From the NCBI RefSeq assembly GCF_004114935.1, contig NZ_CP022221.1, forward strand, positions 7,337,001-7,401,000: a DNA stretch of 64,000 nucleotides, given 5' to 3'. Within the stretch, counting starts at the first letter, position 1. Each line of letters starts with the position of its first letter. A program made the position numbers and the translations under genes. The notes under the pieces are model-generated. The model was given only the letters and a program-made list of their open reading frames with translations. It was not told the origin of the DNA and searched no databases. Positions 18,316 through 27,824 of the stretch are shown one piece after another. Source of the DNA: Bradyrhizobium zhanjiangense (lineage in GTDB: Bacteria; Pseudomonadota; Alphaproteobacteria; Rhizobiales; Xanthobacteraceae).

Positions 18316-19068
18316 ATGGCAAAGCCGGCAGTGGTTGTGGTGGGCGCGGACAAGGGCGGGGTCGGCAAGACCACGGTGTCGCGTACCTTGCTCGATTATT
18401 TTTCCGCCAACAACGTGCCGACGCGTGCGTTCGACACGGAGTCGCCGCGCGGAACCCTGAAGCGCTTCCACCCCGACATCACCGAGATCGTCGACATGAC
18501 GACCACGGCCGACCAGATGAAGATCTTCGACACGCTCAACGCGGTGAGCCCGTCGGTGACCGTCATCGACGTCCGCGCCGGCCTGCTCTCGCCGGCGCTG
18601 GCGTCGCTGCGCGACATCGGCTTCCTCGACGCCGCCAAGGCCGGCCAGATCACCTTCGCGGTGTTCCACATCCTCGGCCCCTCGATCGCCTCGCTGGAGG
18701 AGATCGCCGAGACCGCGGGCTTCATGAACGGCGCAAAATATTTCCTGGTGAAGAACTTCATCAACGACACCCAGTTCTTCCAGTGGGACCAGTCGACCTA
18801 CAATTCCTACTTCCACCGCATCAAGGACGCGACCGAGCTGACCATCCCCAAGCTCAATGAAATGGCCTATGAGCAGGTCGAGGTCTCCTCCGTCCCATTC
18901 CTGAAATTCGTCGCCAACAAGGGCATGAACGACGACGCCGCGAACTATTCGTTCGTGCTGCGCGGCTATGTCCGGCATTGGCTCGCGAATGTCTGGAGCG
19001 AGTTCGACCGGATCCGGCTGACCGACATCGTCGGTTCGAAACCCGTCACTCGCAACAGCGAAAAATAG
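18316..19068 (+). CDS. ParA/MinD-like P-loop NTPase
   Basis: 250 residues. The deviant Walker A motif ADKGGVGKTTVSRTLLDYF begins near residue 12 and includes the signature lysine, as in ParA/MinD/CobQ proteins. After it, VTVIDVRAGLLSPAL lies at the expected Walker B strand, with R where D or G is common. The adjacent downstream gene encodes a related-looking P-loop protein. No parB or origin-like repeats are nearby, so plasmid or chromosome partition is not supported. The target is unknown. Confidence 0.75.
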   Translation: MAKPAVVVVGADKGGVGKTTVSRTLLDYFSANNVPTRAFDTESPRGTLKRFHPDITEIVDMTTTADQMKIFDTLNAVSPSVTVIDVRAGLLSPALASLRDIGFLDAAKAGQITFAVFHILGPSIASLEEIAETAGFMNGAKYFLVKNFINDTQFFQWDQSTYNSYFHRIKDATELTIPKLNEMAYEQVEVSSVPFLKFVANKGMNDDAANYSFVLRGYVRHWLANVWSEFDRIRLTDIVGSKPVTRNSEK

Positions 19069-19127
19069 TTGCGCAAGCAGGGCTGATACGGCTGGATTGG
19101 GCGACAAGTTCGCTCAGATAATGCGTA

Positions 19128-19796
19128 ATGCCCGCGACACCCGTCTACATCATCTGCTCGCCCCGCCCGCAGGTCGGCAAGACCCTGCTGGCGCGGCTAT
19201 TGAGCGAATTCCTGCTGCTCAAGAATGGTGACGTCGCGGCCTTCGACGTCAACCTGAAGGAGCCGTCGCTGCTGGATTACTTGCCGAAGATCACCGAGAC
19301 CGCCGACGTGATCGACACCTACGGCAAGATGCAGCTGATGGACCGCGTCATCGTCGATGATGGCCTTGCCAAGGTGATCGACCTCGGCTTCCACGCCTTC
19401 GACGAGTTCTTCAAGATGACCGACGAGATCGGCCTCTTGAAGGAGGCGGCCCGCCGTCACGTCGCGCCTCAGATCCTGTTCGTCGCCGACACCGACCGCG
19501 TTTCGGCCCGCGCGCACGAGATGCTGCGCGCGCAGATCCCGCGCATGAACCTGATCACGGTCGACAACGAATATGTCGTGCGCGGCGAGCTGCCACCGGC
19601 GATGGCGACCGGCCGGCTGTTCCGCCTGCCCGCGCTGCCGGGTTTCCTGAAGACCTATATCGACCGGCTGAACTTCTCCTTCACCGGCTATCTGCGCCAG
19701 GAGAAGGATTCCTCGACCGAGCTGCACCAGTGGACCCGGCGAAACTACATCGCCTTCCGGGAGCTCGAGCTGAACCTGATTCTGCAGCGATCGTAG
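19128..19796 (+). CDS. P-loop-like protein of unknown function
   Basis: 222 residues. The N-terminus reads PVYIICSPRPQVGKTLLARL, a G/P-x4-GKT-like loop in which the first glycine is replaced by proline. The strand DVAAFDVNLKEPSLLDYLP follows, as in MinD/ParA folds. No further motif is clear. It starts 59 bases after the ParA-like gene and shares orientation, so the two probably form one unit with related folds. I do not recognise a named family. Confidence 0.6.
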   Translation: MPATPVYIICSPRPQVGKTLLARLLSEFLLLKNGDVAAFDVNLKEPSLLDYLPKITETADVIDTYGKMQLMDRVIVDDGLAKVIDLGFHAFDEFFKMTDEIGLLKEAARRHVAPQILFVADTDRVSARAHEMLRAQIPRMNLITVDNEYVVRGELPPAMATGRLFRLPALPGFLKTYIDRLNFSFTGYLRQEKDSSTELHQWTRRNYIAFRELELNLILQRS

Positions 19797-19823
19797 CCTG
19801 GAATTACCCGGGCTCTATATTGG

Positions 19824-20363
19824 TCAATGCCCCTCGAACGTCATCAGCGTGCGCACGGGCACGTCCATGGCGCGCAGCTTGGCGGCGCCGCCGAGTTCGG
19901 GCAGGTCGATGATGAAGCAGGCCGCGACGACGTTGGCGCCGATCTGGCGCAACAGCTTCACCGCGCCCTCCGCGGTGCCGCCGGTGGCAATGAGATCGTC
20001 GACCAGGATCACGCGCTCGCCGGGCAGGATGGCGTCGACATGCATCTCCATCTCGTCGATGCCGTATTCGAGGGAGTAAGCGATGCGCACGGTGGTGTGC
20101 GGCAGTTTGCCTTTCTTGCGGATCGGCACGAAGCCGGCCGAGAGCTGATGCGCCACTGCGCCGCCGAGGATGAAGCCGCGCGCCTCCATGCCGGCGACCT
20201 TGTCGATCTTGTTGCCGGCCCAGGGATTGACGAGCTCGTCGACCGCGCGGCGGAAGGCGCGCGCATCCGCAAGCAAGGTCGTGATGTCGCGGAACATGAT
20301 CCCTGGCTTGGGATAGTCGGGAATGGTGCGGACGCTCGCCTTCAGATCGTGGTCAAAGGTCAT
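19824..20363 (-). CDS. apt: Adenine phosphoribosyltransferase
   Basis: 179 residues, the usual length. APRT makes AMP from adenine and PRPP in purine salvage. The PRPP-binding motif [17 protein letters not shown] is clear; upstream, [19 protein letters not shown] and [17 protein letters not shown] are the other conserved blocks. It lies 9 bases after trpE(G) on the same strand, so it may be read from the same transcript. Confidence 0.95.
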   Translation of the reverse strand: MTFDHDLKASVRTIPDYPKPGIMFRDITTLLADARAFRRAVDELVNPWAGNKIDKVAGMEARGFILGGAVAHQLSAGFVPIRKKGKLPHTTVRIAYSLEYGIDEMEMHVDAILPGERVILVDDLIATGGTAEGAVKLLRQIGANVVAACFIIDLPELGGAAKLRAMDVPVRTLMTFEGH

Positions 20364-20372
20364 TGGTGCCTC

Positions 20373-22538
20373 TCAATCAACGCGCGCATCCAGCCGGAAC
20401 GCGTTTTCAACAATACGCAGCCCCACCTCGCCGCCAAGCGACATCAGCGATTCCGGGTGGAATTGCACGCCGGCGACGGGCAGGGTCTTGTGCTCGAGCG
20501 CCATGGCGACGCCGTCCTCGGTACTGGCGGTGACGTTCAGAACTTCGGGCATGCTGTCGCGCTCGACGAACAGCGAGTGATAGCGGCCGATGACGATCTC
20601 GTTCGGCAGATTGCGCATCAGGCGGCCGCCGCGCACCTGCACCCGCGAGGGCCGGCCGTGGGCGGGATGGGTGAGCTGGCCGAGTTCGCCGCCAAAATAT
20701 TCGCCGATCGCCTGCACGCCGAGGCAGACGCCGAACACCGGCAGCCTCTTCTCCAGCGCCGCATCGATGGTCCTCTTGATCGCGAAATCCTCCGGCCTGC
20801 CGGGGCCGGGCGACAGCACCAGCAAATCCCACTTCTTCTGCTTGAGCATGTCGAGCGCATGCACATAGCGGACCACGGTGACGCTGGCACCGACCTGGCG
20901 GAAATAGTCGGCGAGCATATGGACAAAACTGTCGTCGTGATCGATCAGCAGCACCTGCTTGCCGCTTCCGGTGGCATCGGGCGCAAAGGTCGATAGCGGC
21001 TTTGGCGGATCGCCGCGCAGCGCCTGGAACAGGGCGGCGGCCTTGACCTGGCATTCGCGGTCTTCCGCGGCGGGATCTGAATCGAACAGGCAGGTCGCGC
21101 CGACACGCACTTCAGCCAAGCCATCCTTCATGCGGATGGTGCGGATGGTAAGACCAGTGTTGATGCTGCCGTCGAAATTCACCGCGCCGATCGCGCCGGC
21201 ATACCAGCGCCGCGGCGAGCGCTCGTGATCCTCGACGAACTGCATCGCCCAGAGCTTTGGCGCGCCTGTTACCGTCACCGCCCAGGCGTGGGTGAGGAAG
21301 GCGTCGAGCGCGTCGAAGCCGGGGCGCAGCATGCCCTCGACGTGGTCGACGGTGTGGAACAGCTTCGAATAGGTCTCGATCTGCCGCCGCGCCAGCACCT
21401 TGATGGTGCCGGGCACGCAGACGCGCGCCTTGTCGTTGCGGTCGACGTCGGTGCACATGTTGAGCTCGAACTCGTCCTTCTCCGAGTTCAGGAGCTGGCG
21501 GATCTGCTCGGCATCGCCGATCGCATCGGTGCCGCGTGCGATCGTGCCTGATATCGGGCAGGTCTCGACGCGGCGGCCGTCCGAGCGCACGAACATCTCC
21601 GGCGAGGCCGAGACGAGAAACTCGCCCTCGCCGAGATTCATCAGCGCGCCGTAGGGCGAGGGGTTGATGACGCAGAGGCGCTGGAACACTTCGGCCGGCG
21701 AGCGGTCGCAGGGCTCGGCGAAGAGCTGGCCCGGGACCGCCTCGAACAGATCGCCACGCGCGAAGGCTGCGCGCGCCGTCTCGACGGTGGCCTGATATTC
21801 GCCGGGCGCGTGATCGGCAAAGCCCTGGCGCGGCGTCTTCAGATATGGGCTGTCGGCCGTCTCGCGCGGCAGGCCTTCGGTCGACTTGCCCTTCCAGGCG
21901 AAATCGTAAGTGAGCACCACGCCGCGGCCGGTAGCGCGGTCATAGGCCAGCAGGCGATCGGGCACGTAGAGCACGATGTCGCGCTGGTCGCTCTCTCGCG
22001 CCCGCTTCTGCACGAGATCTTCGATCTGGAAGACGAGGTCGTAGGCAAAAGCGCCGAACAGGCCGAGCAGCCCGTCGTCATTGGCGGAGAAGGCGGCGAC
22101 GAGATCGCGCACCAGCGACATCACGCTGGCACGCCGGGTGCGCTGGTCCTCCTCGACCGGCGCATCGCCGCGGATGATGTGACCTGTAAGCCGCGTGGCT
22201 GTCTTCTCGGAGATCACCACGCAGGGCTCGCGCAGGACCTCAGTGAGAAAGGTGATCAGCACCTGCCCGCGTTGGTTCAGCGCTTCCAGCTTGAAATTGA
22301 CGCCTGATGTCTCGAGCTTGAGCGGCGGGTCGGAGAAGCCGAGATCGAAGCTCTCATAGCGGCCGGGCACGGTCGTGCCCGAGGACAGCACCACGCCGCG
22401 GCGGCGGTCGAGCAGGCTAACGAGATCGTCGAGCCGGCTCGCGCCGCCGGTGAACTGCTCGGCCACGCGCGTGATCGCGAGACCTGCACGGGTCACATAG
22501 TCGCTTCTGGCCGGGAGGGCAAAGACTGTCCTGTTCAT
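20373..22538 (-). CDS. trpE(G): Anthranilate synthase, fused TrpE and TrpG domains
   Basis: 721 residues. The TrpE part (about 1-510) makes anthranilate from chorismate: it has NPSPYGALMNLGEGEFLVSASPE, ETCPISGTIARGTD and the late HAWAVTVTGAPKLWAMQFVE block. The TrpG glutaminase part (about 525-715) has the catalytic Cys in FGVCLGVQAIGEYF and His-Glu in VQFHPESLMS. Such fusions are typical of rhizobia and relatives. A Trp-codon leader peptide and attenuator lie upstream. apt follows closely downstream. Confidence 0.95.
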   Translation of the reverse strand: MNRTVFALPARSDYVTRAGLAITRVAEQFTGGASRLDDLVSLLDRRRGVVLSSGTTVPGRYESFDLGFSDPPLKLETSGVNFKLEALNQRGQVLITFLTEVLREPCVVISEKTATRLTGHIIRGDAPVEEDQRTRRASVMSLVRDLVAAFSANDDGLLGLFGAFAYDLVFQIEDLVQKRARESDQRDIVLYVPDRLLAYDRATGRGVVLTYDFAWKGKSTEGLPRETADSPYLKTPRQGFADHAPGEYQATVETARAAFARGDLFEAVPGQLFAEPCDRSPAEVFQRLCVINPSPYGALMNLGEGEFLVSASPEMFVRSDGRRVETCPISGTIARGTDAIGDAEQIRQLLNSEKDEFELNMCTDVDRNDKARVCVPGTIKVLARRQIETYSKLFHTVDHVEGMLRPGFDALDAFLTHAWAVTVTGAPKLWAMQFVEDHERSPRRWYAGAIGAVNFDGSINTGLTIRTIRMKDGLAEVRVGATCLFDSDPAAEDRECQVKAAALFQALRGDPPKPLSTFAPDATGSGKQVLLIDHDDSFVHMLADYFRQVGASVTVVRYVHALDMLKQKKWDLLVLSPGPGRPEDFAIKRTIDAALEKRLPVFGVCLGVQAIGEYFGGELGQLTHPAHGRPSRVQVRGGRLMRNLPNEIVIGRYHSLFVERDSMPEVLNVTASTEDGVAMALEHKTLPVAGVQFHPESLMSLGGEVGLRIVENAFRLDARVD

Positions 22539-22574
22539 GTCGTCCTCTTACGAAACTTGCCGAGGGAACGCCAC

Positions 22575-22615
22575 ACAGGACAAACGATCAGGCCGCCGCA
22601 CTGCGTTGGCGACCT
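22575..22615 (-). terminator. Attenuator terminator of trpE(G)
   Basis: On the minus strand AGGTCGCC (22615-22608) pairs with GGCGGCCT (22597-22590), with one G-U pair, and is followed by GATCGTTTGT. It lies between the leader peptide and the trpE(G) ATG. A second pairing, CACCTC with GAGGTG at the end of the leader, offers the competing structure. Confidence 0.7.
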
Positions 22616-22653
22616 CAGACGATTTGGGAAAGGAAAATCGCACGGCCACCTCG

Positions 22654-22701
22654 TTAGGAGGTGCGCCACCAGAGACGGGCTGGGCGGACGGCGGTGCTCA
22701 T
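22654..22701 (-). CDS. trpL: trp leader peptide with tandem Trp codons
   Basis: 15 codons plus stop: MSTAVRPARLWWRTS. Two adjacent TGG codons come near the end, and the stop lies in the start of the first attenuator hairpin. It begins 116 bases inside the leader of trpE(G) and GGTGAG lies about 10 bases upstream of its ATG. When Trp-tRNA is short, a ribosome stalled on the Trp codons would favour the antiterminator and allow trpE(G) transcription. Such leaders are known for rhizobial trpE(G). Confidence 0.85.
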   Translation of the reverse strand: MSTAVRPARLWWRTS

Positions 22702-22755
22702 GGGGCGGATACTCACCATGGCGCGGGGGCGGCGTCAAGGGCGGCGCCAAGGGCT

Positions 22756-22836
22756 GTAGCCCGGATGGAGCGCAGCGTAATCCGGGGTCATGCCACGAGA
22801 CAATCCCCGGATTACGCTTCGCTCCATCCGGGCTAC
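22756..22836. repeat. Palindromic intergenic repeat, family F
   Basis: GTAGCCCGGATGGAGCG and CGCTCCATCCGGGCTAC form the outer arms; GCGTAATCCGGGG and CCCCGGATTACGC form the inner arms. Almost every base can pair. It lies between the trp leader and the dienelactone hydrolase gene. Confidence 0.85.
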
Positions 22837-22842
22837 GGGCTA

Positions 22843-23517
22843 TCAGCCGAGATGCTTTCGGAAAAACTCCGTCGCCCTGCCCCAGGCGAGCTCGGCGGCC
22901 TCGCGGTCGTGCACGGCCTGGCGCTGCTCGTTGACGAAGGCGTGCTCGGCGTCATAGCGGAACAGCTCCAGCGACTTGCCGGCGGCCTTCATGGCCTTTT
23001 CGAAGCCATTGACCAACTCCGGCGTGCACCAATCGTCCTTGTTGGCGAAGTGAGCCTGGAGCGGGATCTTGACGTCGGCGGGCTTGGCCGCCTGCTCCGG
23101 CGGGATGCCGTAGAACACGACGCCGGCCGCGAGCTCCGGGATCTTGGTCGCGCCGATGATAGTGACGGCGCCGCCGAGGCAGAAGCCTGTTAGCCCGACC
23201 TTGGCGCCGTTGCGCGACAGATACTGCGTGGCGCCGCGCACGGTCTGCGTGGTGACGTCCATGAAGTCGAGCGAGTTCATCTCCTTGTTGGCGCTGTCCG
23301 TGTCGTGATAGGGCACCACCTTGCCCTTGTAGAGATCCGGCGCCAGCGCATCGAAGCCCGCGAGCGCAAAGCGATCGCACAGGCCCTTGATCTGGTCCGA
23401 CAGGCCCCACCATTCCTGGATCACGACCACGCCCGGCGCGTTGCCGCGCCCGGCATTGGCGAGATAGCCCGAGGCGTCCTTGCCGTCCGGGCGCTTGAAG
23501 GTGATGGTGGTTCCCAT
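22843..23517 (-). CDS. Dienelactone hydrolase family protein
   Basis: 224 residues from ATG 23517 with GGAGGACACC just upstream; a longer reading to 23709 runs into a palindromic repeat and is rejected. The alpha/beta hydrolase triad is visible: Cys in GLTGFCLGGAVT, Asp in ANKDDWCTPE and His in YDAEHAFVNE. QEWWGLSDQI is the conserved early block. Classical members open dienelactones in chlorocatechol breakdown, but many have other substrates. No catechol genes are adjacent, so the role is open. A second, exported member is at 58799-59593. Confidence 0.88.
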   Translation of the reverse strand: MGTTITFKRPDGKDASGYLANAGRGNAPGVVVIQEWWGLSDQIKGLCDRFALAGFDALAPDLYKGKVVPYHDTDSANKEMNSLDFMDVTTQTVRGATQYLSRNGAKVGLTGFCLGGAVTIIGATKIPELAAGVVFYGIPPEQAAKPADVKIPLQAHFANKDDWCTPELVNGFEKAMKAAGKSLELFRYDAEHAFVNEQRQAVHDREAAELAWGRATEFFRKHLG

Positions 23518-23593
23518 GGTGTCCTCCGATGAGTTTTGGGGGAGCGGTTGTGGGTATTCTGGCGGGTGCAAGAGGATGAAGCAATCCACACTC

Positions 23594-23699
23594 ACGTCAT
23601 TCCGGGGCGCCCGCAGGGGCGAACCCGGAATCCGTCGGGCTACGGCGTTGGTGGAGGAATGGATTCCGGGCTCGATGCTGCGCATCGCCCCGGAATGAC
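23594..23699. repeat. Palindromic intergenic repeat, family A (second copy)
   Basis: Same family as 665-770: CGTCATTCCGGGGCGC at the left, GCCCCGGAATGACA at the right, with GAACCCGGAATCC and GGATTCCGGGCTC inside. Confidence 0.85.
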
Positions 23700-23705
23700 A
23701 GCCCA

Positions 23706-23731
23706 ACAAAAAAGCCCCCTCGCGGGGGCTT
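23706..23731 (-). terminator. Rho-independent terminator of the fbcFH operon
   Basis: On the minus strand AAGCCCCCGCGAGGGGGCTT forms a strong hairpin followed by TTTTTGTTG. It lies 23 bases beyond the fbcH stop codon. Confidence 0.9.
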
Positions 23732-23753
23732 CTTCATTCTCGTCTCGCGCCAC

Positions 23754-25826
23754 TCAGTGCGAGCCGGCCCAGACCTTCTTCTTGGTGAAGTACATCAGGC
23801 CCGCGAAGATGATCAGGAACACGAACACCTGGAAACCGAGGCGCTTGCGCGCTTCCATGTGCGGCTCTGCGGTCCACATCAGGAACGTGGTGACGTCCTT
23901 GGCGTATTGCGCGACCGTGGTCGGCGAGCCGTCATCGTAGGTCACCTGGCCGTCGCTGAGCGGCTTCGGCATCTTGATGGCGTGACCCGGGAAGTACTTG
24001 TTGTAATAGGAGCCTTCCGGGATGGTGACGCCCTCGGGCACCTTCTCTTCAAAGCCCTGAAGCACGGCCGCGACGTAATCCGGACCCTGCTCCTGGTACT
24101 GGGTGAAGAAGTCGAAGATGAACCAGGGGAAGCCGCGCTTATACGAGCGCGCCTTGGTGATCAGGGACAGGTCCGGCGGTGCCGCACCGCCGTTCGCCGC
24201 ACGCGCGGCCTGCTCGTTCGGGAATGGCGAGGGGAAATAATCCGCCGGCCGGCCCGGACGCTCGAACATGTCGCCGGCATCGTTCGGGCCGTCCTTGACC
24301 TTGTACTCGGAGGCAAACGCCGTCGCCTGCGCCACCGAATAGCCGGGGCCGCCGGCTTCCGCGAGGTTGCGGAAGGCGATGTAGGACAGGCCGTGGCAGC
24401 TGGCGCAGACTTCCTTGTAGACCTTCAGGCCACGCTGGAGCGCGCCGCGGTCGAACTTACCGAAAGGGCCCGAGAACGACCATTTGTTGGCCGGCGGCTG
24501 GTCGCTGCCTTCGGACGCTTTCGCGCTGTCGATCGAGCCCGCGAACAACGAACCGGCGAGCGCCAGCACAATCGCGGTCGACACCATCGGCGTCGATCTG
24601 CTCCCGGTTTTGGCCAGCACCGCATCCGAGATCGAGTTCGGAACCGGTCGCGGCTTCTCGATGCGCGCGAGCAGCGGCAGCACGATCAGGAAGTAGGCGA
24701 AGTAGCAGACCGTCAGCACCCGGCCGGCAATCACGTAGATGCCTTCCGGCGGCTGCGCGCCGAGATAGCCGAGCAGGATGCAGACCACGACGAAGATCCA
24801 GAAGAACTGCTTGGCCAGCGGACGGTACTTCGACGACCTCGTCCTGGCGCTGTCGAGCCAGGGCAGGAAGGCAAGGATGATGATCGCCCCGAACATCGCG
24901 ATGACGCCCGCGAGCTTGTTCGGGATCGAGCGCAGGATCGCGTAGAACGGCAGGTAATACCATTCCGGCACGATGTGCGGCGGCGTCACGCCCGGATTCG
25001 CCGGGATGTAGTTGTCGGCGTCGCCGAGATAGTTCGGCATATAGAAGATGAACCAGGCGTAGAGCAGCATGAAGCAGGCGACGCCGAACATGTCCTTGAT
25101 GGTCGCGTGCGGCGTGAACGGCACCGTGTCCTTTTCCGTCTTCGGCTCGACGCCATCAGGATTGTTCTGACCGGCGACGTGCAGCGCCCAGACGTGGAGG
25201 ACGACAACGCCCGCGATCAGGAACGGCAGCAGATAGTGCAGCGAGAAGAAGCGGTTCAGCGTCGGGTTACCGACCGAATAGCCGCCCCACAACAGTGTCA
25301 CGATGCTCTCGCCGACATAGGGAATGGCGGAGAACAGATTGGTGATGACCGTGGCGCCCCAGAAGCTCATCTGGCCCCAGGGCAGCACGTAGCCCATGAA
25401 GCCCGTCGCCATCATCAGCAGGTAGATGATGACGCCGAGGATCCACAGCACCTCGCGCGGCTCCTTGTACGACCCGTAATAGAGGCCGCGGAACATATGG
25501 ACGTAGACGGCGACGAAGAACATCGAGGCGCCAACCGCGTGCATGTTGCGCAGCAGCCAGCCGTAGTTCACGTCACGAACGATCAGCTCGACCGACTTGA
25601 AGGCGAGATCGGCTTGCGGCGTGTAGTGCATCGCCAGGATCACGCCGGTCAGGATCTGCATCGCCAGCATGAAGGAGAGGATGGCGCCGAAGGTCCACCA
25701 ATAGTTCAGGTTGCGCGGGGTGGGATAGGCGACGAAGGAGGAGTGGATGAGACCAAAGATCGGCAGACGCCGCTCGATCCATTGCAGGGCCGGATTGCTC
25801 GGCTGGTAGTCGGATGGTCCGCTCAT
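23754..25826 (-). CDS. fbcH: Fused cytochrome b / cytochrome c1 of the bc1 complex
   Basis: 690 residues. The first 420 or so are cytochrome b, with eight membrane helices, haem-ligand histidines in the second and fourth helices, and the quinol-site motif [19 protein letters not shown] joining helix and signal-like segment (about 400-430) leads to cytochrome c1 with the haem motif [16 protein letters not shown] and a C-terminal membrane anchor ([16 protein letters not shown]). In rhizobia the fused product is cut into two subunits. It oxidises ubiquinol and reduces cytochrome c. The Rieske gene lies 62 bases upstream in the same operon. Confidence 0.96.
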   Translation of the reverse strand: MSGPSDYQPSNPALQWIERRLPIFGLIHSSFVAYPTPRNLNYWWTFGAILSFMLAMQILTGVILAMHYTPQADLAFKSVELIVRDVNYGWLLRNMHAVGASMFFVAVYVHMFRGLYYGSYKEPREVLWILGVIIYLLMMATGFMGYVLPWGQMSFWGATVITNLFSAIPYVGESIVTLLWGGYSVGNPTLNRFFSLHYLLPFLIAGVVVLHVWALHVAGQNNPDGVEPKTEKDTVPFTPHATIKDMFGVACFMLLYAWFIFYMPNYLGDADNYIPANPGVTPPHIVPEWYYLPFYAILRSIPNKLAGVIAMFGAIIILAFLPWLDSARTRSSKYRPLAKQFFWIFVVVCILLGYLGAQPPEGIYVIAGRVLTVCYFAYFLIVLPLLARIEKPRPVPNSISDAVLAKTGSRSTPMVSTAIVLALAGSLFAGSIDSAKASEGSDQPPANKWSFSGPFGKFDRGALQRGLKVYKEVCASCHGLSYIAFRNLAEAGGPGYSVAQATAFASEYKVKDGPNDAGDMFERPGRPADYFPSPFPNEQAARAANGGAAPPDLSLITKARSYKRGFPWFIFDFFTQYQEQGPDYVAAVLQGFEEKVPEGVTIPEGSYYNKYFPGHAIKMPKPLSDGQVTYDDGSPTTVAQYAKDVTTFLMWTAEPHMEARKRLGFQVFVFLIIFAGLMYFTKKKVWAGSH

Positions 25827-25888
25827 GATGCGATCCTGAGGAAATAATACGACGAGACGGCGCGTCGCTTCGGACGATAGTCCGAAGC

Positions 25889-26419
25889 TCAGCCGATCTG
25901 GATTTTCGTGTCGGAAACGAACTGGTACGGCGGCACTGGCAGGTTCGCGGGCGCGGGCCCCTGGCGTATGCGGCCGGACGAATCGTACTGCGACCCATGG
26001 CAGGGGCAGAAGAACCCGTCGTAATTGCCCTCATGAGCGATCGGGATGCAGCCGAGATGGGTGCAAATGCCGATCACGACCAGCCACTGCTCGTGGCCGG
26101 ACTTGACCCGGGCTTCGTCGGACTGCGGATCGGGCAGGCTCGCCACGTTGACGGCGCGCGCTTCGTCGATTTGCTTCTTGGTGCGGTGGCTGATGTAGAT
26201 CGGCTTGCCGCGCCAGAACACCTTGATGTCCTGACCCTCGGCGATCGGGCTAAGATCGACCTCGATCGGCGCACCGGCGGCGATGGTCGAGGCATCCGGA
26301 TTCATTTGCGAGATGAAGGGCCAGAGCGCGGCCGCGCCCCCTACTGCAGCGGCTGCCCCCGTTGCAACGAATAAGAAATCACGGCGTGTCGGATGGTCCG
26401 CCGAAGACGCTGTCGTCAC
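25889..26419 (-). CDS. fbcF: Rieske iron-sulfur subunit of the bc1 complex
   Basis: 176 residues. A twin-arginine signal-anchor ([18 protein letters not shown]) is followed by a membrane helix. The [2Fe-2S] ligands are in CTHLGC and CPCHGS, two Cys and two His, as required. It passes electrons from quinol to cytochrome c1. Promoter of the operon must lie in the 278-base divergent gap shared with trmL (26420-26697), in which I saw no clear -35/-10 pair. Confidence 0.95.
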   Translation of the reverse strand: MTTASSADHPTRRDFLFVATGAAAAVGGAAALWPFISQMNPDASTIAAGAPIEVDLSPIAEGQDIKVFWRGKPIYISHRTKKQIDEARAVNVASLPDPQSDEARVKSGHEQWLVVIGICTHLGCIPIAHEGNYDGFFCPCHGSQYDSSGRIRQGPAPANLPVPPYQFVSDTKIQIG

Positions 26420-26697
26420 GATTCCAACCCTTTCTTCTTATGCGACCGGTCGAACCGCTCCGGGGGGCGCCCATGAGGTCCCCAGAAGGCTGCCGGCGCC
26501 CGCGGCCCCCCGCGGCGGCAGAACTTTGCTTGCTCACGCCCAAAACGGGGAAAACAGCAGTCCAGAATCGTTCTATTGGCACCCTTGCCGGGCGAGCGCA
26601 AGCCCGCTATCGGCGCGGGAGCGTGCAATGCACGAATTCCCGGGGATGCGATGTTTTATTGAGACATTTTGCCCCCGCAACCAACCCGCCACAGCCC

Positions 26698-27165
26698 ATG
26701 CAGATAGCGCTTTTCCAACCCGACATTCCCCAGAACACCGGCACGATTCTCAGGCTCTGCGCCTGTCTGGGCATGGCCGCTCACATCATCGAACCGGCAG
26801 GGTTCCCCGTCTCGGACCGCTCGTTCCGCCGGGCGGGAATGGACTACCTCGACCAGGTCAGCATCACCCGGCACGACTCCTGGGCGAGATTCGAGGACTG
26901 GCGTGCGGCACAAGGCGACCGCCTGTTGCTGTTCACCACCAAAGGTGCCACCGACTACCGCGATTTCCGTTACCAGACGTCGGACATCCTGCTATTCGGA
27001 CGCGAGAGCGCCGGCGTCACGGATGCGGTGCTCGAGGCCGCGGATGCGCGGCTGGTGATACCGATCAGGGCCGGCCTGCGGTCGCTCAATGTGGCCATGA
27101 CCGCGGCGATGGCCGCCGGCGAGGCGCTGCGCCAGATCCGGAACCCCGAAGGCCCAAAGGATTGA
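26698..27165 (+). CDS. trmL: tRNA (cytidine/uridine-34 2'-O-)-methyltransferase
   Basis: 155 residues from ATG 26698 (MQIALFQPDIPQNTGTILRL), the standard TrmL start; an upstream reading to 26362 overlaps the Rieske gene and is rejected. The SPOUT knot motifs are LLFGRESAGV and IPIRAGLRSLNVAMTAAMAAGEAL. TrmL methylates the wobble base of tRNA-Leu isoacceptors. It is followed 10 bases later by queE, another tRNA-modification gene. Confidence 0.92.
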   Translation: MQIALFQPDIPQNTGTILRLCACLGMAAHIIEPAGFPVSDRSFRRAGMDYLDQVSITRHDSWARFEDWRAAQGDRLLLFTTKGATDYRDFRYQTSDILLFGRESAGVTDAVLEAADARLVIPIRAGLRSLNVAMTAAMAAGEALRQIRNPEGPKD

Positions 27166-27175
27166 GGAGAGAGAG

Positions 27176-27808
27176 TTGAGTTACGCGGTCAAGGAAATCT
27201 TCCTGACCCTGCAAGGCGAAGGCGCCCATGCCGGGCGCGCGTCGGTGTTTTGCCGTTTTGCCGGCTGCAACCTCTGGAGCGGCCGCGAGGCGGACCGCAG
27301 CGAGGCGACCTGCAAGTTCTGCGACACGGATTTCGTCGGCACCGACGGCACGCTCGGCGGCCGCTACGCCTCGGCCGCGGAACTCGCCGACACCATCGCC
27401 GCGCAATGGGCCGCATCCACTGCCAACCGCTACGTGGTGCTCACCGGCGGCGAGCCACTGCTCCAGGTCGATACCGCCTTGATCGACGCCCTGCACGCCC
27501 GCGGCTTCGAGATCGGCGTCGAGACCAACGGCACGATTGCCGCCCCGGCGGGGCTCGACTGGATCTGTGTCAGCCCCAAGGGCGGCAGCGAACTCGTGCT
27601 ACGCCGCGGCCACGAGCTGAAGCTGGTCTATCCGCAGGCGCTCGCCGCGCCCGAGACCTACGAAGGCCTCGCCTTCGAGCGTTTCTCGCTGCAGCCGATG
27701 GACGGACCCGAGGTCGCCCAAAACACCGCGCGTGCGATCGACTATTGCCTGCGCCATCCGCAATGGCGGTTGAGCGTGCAGACACATAAATCGCTCGGCA
27801 TCAGATAG
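27176..27808 (+). CDS. queE: 7-carboxy-7-deazaguanine synthase
   Basis: 210 residues from a TTG with GGAGAGAG upstream. This radical SAM enzyme makes CDG for queuosine. The Cys ligands are spread as C-x3-C plus a separate CKFC: in FCRFAGCNLWSG and ATCKFCDTDF, the long-insertion form seen in QueE rather than the plain CxxxCxxC. The start LTLQGEGAHAGRASVFCRF and the substrate block VLTGGEPLLQ confirm the family. queD follows 16 bases later. Confidence 0.93.
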   Translation: MSYAVKEIFLTLQGEGAHAGRASVFCRFAGCNLWSGREADRSEATCKFCDTDFVGTDGTLGGRYASAAELADTIAAQWAASTANRYVVLTGGEPLLQVDTALIDALHARGFEIGVETNGTIAAPAGLDWICVSPKGGSELVLRRGHELKLVYPQALAAPETYEGLAFERFSLQPMDGPEVAQNTARAIDYCLRHPQWRLSVQTHKSLGIR

Positions 27809-27824
27809 GATTGTTGACGGACAG

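Noticed and set aside
18316..19068. ParA of a plasmid partition locus
   Set aside because: No parB-like gene, repeated centromere sites or replication genes are nearby.
23757..25847. 696-codon reading on the plus strand
   Set aside because: Antisense to fbcH; rich in Arg, His and Glu with no domain.
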